In this document: one piece after another, positions 62,893 through 64,000 of the stretch
Layout: every line of letters begins with the position of its first letter
How positions within the stretch are numbered: the first letter of the stretch is position 1
DNA from: Haladaptatus halobius
Lineage (GTDB): Archaea; Halobacteriota; Halobacteria; Halobacteriales; Haladaptataceae
Direction of reading: 5' to 3'
Assembly: GCF_020618475.1 (NCBI RefSeq)
Contig: NZ_CP085335.1
Coordinates: 558,001 to 622,000, forward strand
DNA length: 64,000 nucleotides
Position numbers and translations under genes: made by a program
The notes under the pieces: generated by a model
Told to the model about the DNA's origin: nothing
What the model saw: the letters and a program-made list of their open reading frames with translations, nothing else
Databases searched by the model: none

Positions 62893-63270
62893 CTACTTCG
62901 CTTTCGGTACGTACACTTCGAGCGCCCCCGAGTCGGTCAGTGTCGCCGTCGAGCGTTTCGCGTCCACCTCGGCGTCCGCGGGAAGTTCGACGCGCCCGTC
63001 GAGCGACATCCCCCGACCGGGGAACACCATCTCGAAGCCCTCGTGGAAATCGCGGAAGCGGTCGATTCGGACCAGCACCGCACCCTCGGCGAACCGAACC
63101 TGGACGTCGCTCCCGGTCGCGCCCGCCGCGTCGAAGACGACGAGGTAGGCGTCCTCGCTTTCGAGCAGGTCGGACGGAATCGGTCGCTTCTCCTGTACCT
63201 TGCTCGCGGCGCGACCGACGCGCTCCGCGACCGCCGTCACGGTCGAGCGGCCGAGGTTCCGGAGCGTCAT
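62893..63270 (-). CDS. Hsp20-like protein
   Basis: A 125-residue protein. The N-terminus is helical and basic (LRNLGRSTVTAVAERVGRAASK); the C-terminal 80 residues have the beta-strand pattern of the alpha-crystallin domain (DAYLVVFDAAGATGSDVQVRF, FPGRGMSLDGRVELPADAEV and SGALEVYVPK). Shorter and more divergent than the one at 56583. Its start overlaps the stop of the 52-aa zinc protein as ATGA, so both belong to one operon. Confidence 0.7.
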   Translation of the reverse strand: MTLRNLGRSTVTAVAERVGRAASKVQEKRPIPSDLLESEDAYLVVFDAAGATGSDVQVRFAEGAVLVRIDRFRDFHEGFEMVFPGRGMSLDGRVELPADAEVDAKRSTATLTDSGALEVYVPKAK

Positions 63271-63425
63271 AGTTCGATGGCTTCGAGACAGTCGGTTCCG
63301 GCGCAGTACGGACACTGGAAATCGCTCACACCGATATCATCGGGCATGTCGTAGGTGTAGTGTAACTCGAACATATCGAGTTCGCAATCGCCGTCCGTAC
63401 ATTTCACTTCGAGCGTCGCGGGCAT
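63267..63425 (-). CDS. Small zinc-ribbon protein (DUF7559-like)
   Basis: A 52-residue protein starting MPATLEVKC, with the Cys set C9, C14 (KCTDGDC) and C38, C41 with C46 (FQCPYCAGTDC). In between, LDMFELHYTYDMPDDIGV is conserved in haloarchaeal small proteins of this kind. It is expected to bind zinc; its role is unknown. The ATGA overlap with the Hsp20-like gene shows translational coupling. Confidence 0.72.
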   Translation of the reverse strand: MPATLEVKCTDGDCELDMFELHYTYDMPDDIGVSDFQCPYCAGTDCLEAIEL

Positions 63426-63568
63426 GGGCGGCAGTACGTTCCGGACGAAAATAAACGCGTGGACTTCGGCTCTACCCGACTCTCCAGTCGTTCGTTGGCA
63501 TCCTCCATCTTTCGTTCGCTGGAATCGTCGTTACTGCAGAGTCGCTAGCTGTTGCCGACTCCCGTGAA

Positions 63569-63650
63569 ACCGCCACCGCACCTCGAACCTCCCCAACCTC
63601 CTCGCTCTTTCGTCGCTCGTCCCTCGTGCGCGTCCTCGCACGCGCCGGGG
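63569..63650 (-). repeat. GC-rich interspersed repeat, copy 3 (shorter)
   Basis: On the minus strand GCGAGGACGCGCACGAGGGA, CGAGCGACGAAAGAGCGAGG, AGGTTGGGGAGGTTCGAG and GTGCGGTGGCGGT. It matches copy 1 over about 60 nt but lacks the GGGACYGAAAGGG end. The gap 63426-63720 has no gene. Confidence 0.55.
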
Positions 63651-63690
63651 TGGATAACGGCTGGTGGGGAGAAAAACGAGTGTAGTCACC

Positions 63691-63700
63691 GTTTTACCTG
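63691..63700 (+). promoter_or_regulatory. TATA-like element of the last gene
   Basis: GTTTTACCTG, centred about 27 nt before the ATG at 63721. Confidence 0.4.
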
Positions 63701-63720
63701 TCGAGCGGCAAAATTGGTGT

Positions 63721-64000
63721 ATGACCGACCCCGCGACCCTCGACGTGACGCTCGTGGACGGCTACGTCGACGAACCGGCGCACTTCGGCGTGCCGCCGTA
63801 CCTCTCGACGTATCCGCGGTACACCGCCGGGGCGCTCGTGGACGCGGGGGTGCCCGAGGAGCGGATCACGTACTACACCGTCGACGAACTGCGCGAGGAC
63901 AACGCGAAGTGGGGCGACGTGGCCGACGCCGACCTGTTCGTCTACATCGGCGGGATGACCGTCCCCGGCAAGTACGTCGGCGGGACGCCCGCCGAACCGG
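63721..64000 (+). CDS. N-terminus of a haloarchaeal radical SAM-type protein (truncated by window end)
   Basis: The first 93 codons of a gene that runs off the window. The start reads TDPATLDVTLVDGYVDEPAH, then FGVPPYLSTYPRYTAGALVD, and LFVYIGGMTVPGKYVGGTPAEP. This resembles the cobalamin-binding-like N-terminal domain of a haloarchaeal radical SAM protein family. The Cys motif that would prove the radical SAM class lies outside the window, so the name is provisional. Confidence 0.55.
   Translation, partial: MTDPATLDVTLVDGYVDEPAHFGVPPYLSTYPRYTAGALVDAGVPEERITYYTVDELREDNAKWGDVADADLFVYIGGMTVPGKYVGGTPAEP

Overview
The window is a gene-dense chromosomal stretch from a haloarchaeon (class Halobacteria). 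The signs are GC-rich DNA, proteins with a strong Asp/Glu excess, archaeal genes (FtsZ1, SecE, NusG/Spt5, LonB, NadM, thermosome, DtdA, DUF371, DUF373), a halobacterial RNA polymerase epsilon-like protein, many haloarchaea-only small proteins, and TATA boxes 26-30 nt upstream of start codons (leaderless transcripts). I cannot fix the genus. I saw no rRNA, tRNA, CRISPR array, intact insertion sequence or prophage.

Layout. 1-9.6 kb: end of a chromate transporter, an NRDE protein with an HTH regulator, a Tat-exported CHRD protein, the menaquinone genes menA-menC-menE, a creatininase-family hydrolase, the epsilon-like protein and menB. 9.8-20.5 kb: an aminotransferase, a decayed DUF7286-like gene, small metabolic genes, DHH and DUF373 membrane proteins, a Dph6-type ligase, a sugar nucleotidyltransferase and a Bat-type sensor/regulator whose receiver domain has lost its phosphorylation residues. 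20.6-27 kb: a sulfatase-like pseudogene beside an AT-rich patch, then Rieske, pabC/pabA/pabB-like genes, an HhH protein and aroE. 27-36.5 kb: cation exchanger, dtdA, ftsZ1-secE-nusG, a CPBP protease, lonB, nadM and a SAM hydrolase. 36.5-46.5 kb: transporters, small membrane proteins, a thermosome subunit, an amidohydrolase pseudogene, an S66 peptidase, a NikR-type regulator, DUF192, an HNH-like protein and a CPA2 antiporter. 46.7-64 kb: aldehyde dehydrogenase, endonuclease III, a nucleotidyltransferase frameshifted inside its catalytic motif, a coiled-coil protein with an unusual leader, SppA, oxidoreductases, MFS, Hsp20-like proteins, a glycosyltransferase, NUDIX, a creatininase/FAD-oxidoreductase cluster and the start of a radical-SAM-type gene.

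Functional links. menA, menC, menE and menB supply four steps of menaquinone synthesis, and menC/menE are coupled by an ATGA overlap. The pab-like genes and aroE all act around chorismate. FtsZ1, SecE and NusG form a cell-division/secretion/transcription locus. The creatininase-family and FAD genes at 61-62.9 kb, and the 52-aa Zn protein and Hsp20-like gene at 63.3 kb, are also ATGA-coupled.

The most unusual observations are: (i) an interspersed, hairpin-bearing GC-rich repeat present three times; (ii) a 50-bp tandem duplication carrying TATA-like elements; (iii) a 24-bp direct repeat spaced 31 bp plus a possible leader ORF before the coiled-coil gene; (iv) two genes whose TATA box contains the stop codon of the upstream gene; (v) substitutions at catalytic positions in MenE, PabA-like and Bat-like proteins; and (vi) several pseudogenes whose lesions can be located precisely.
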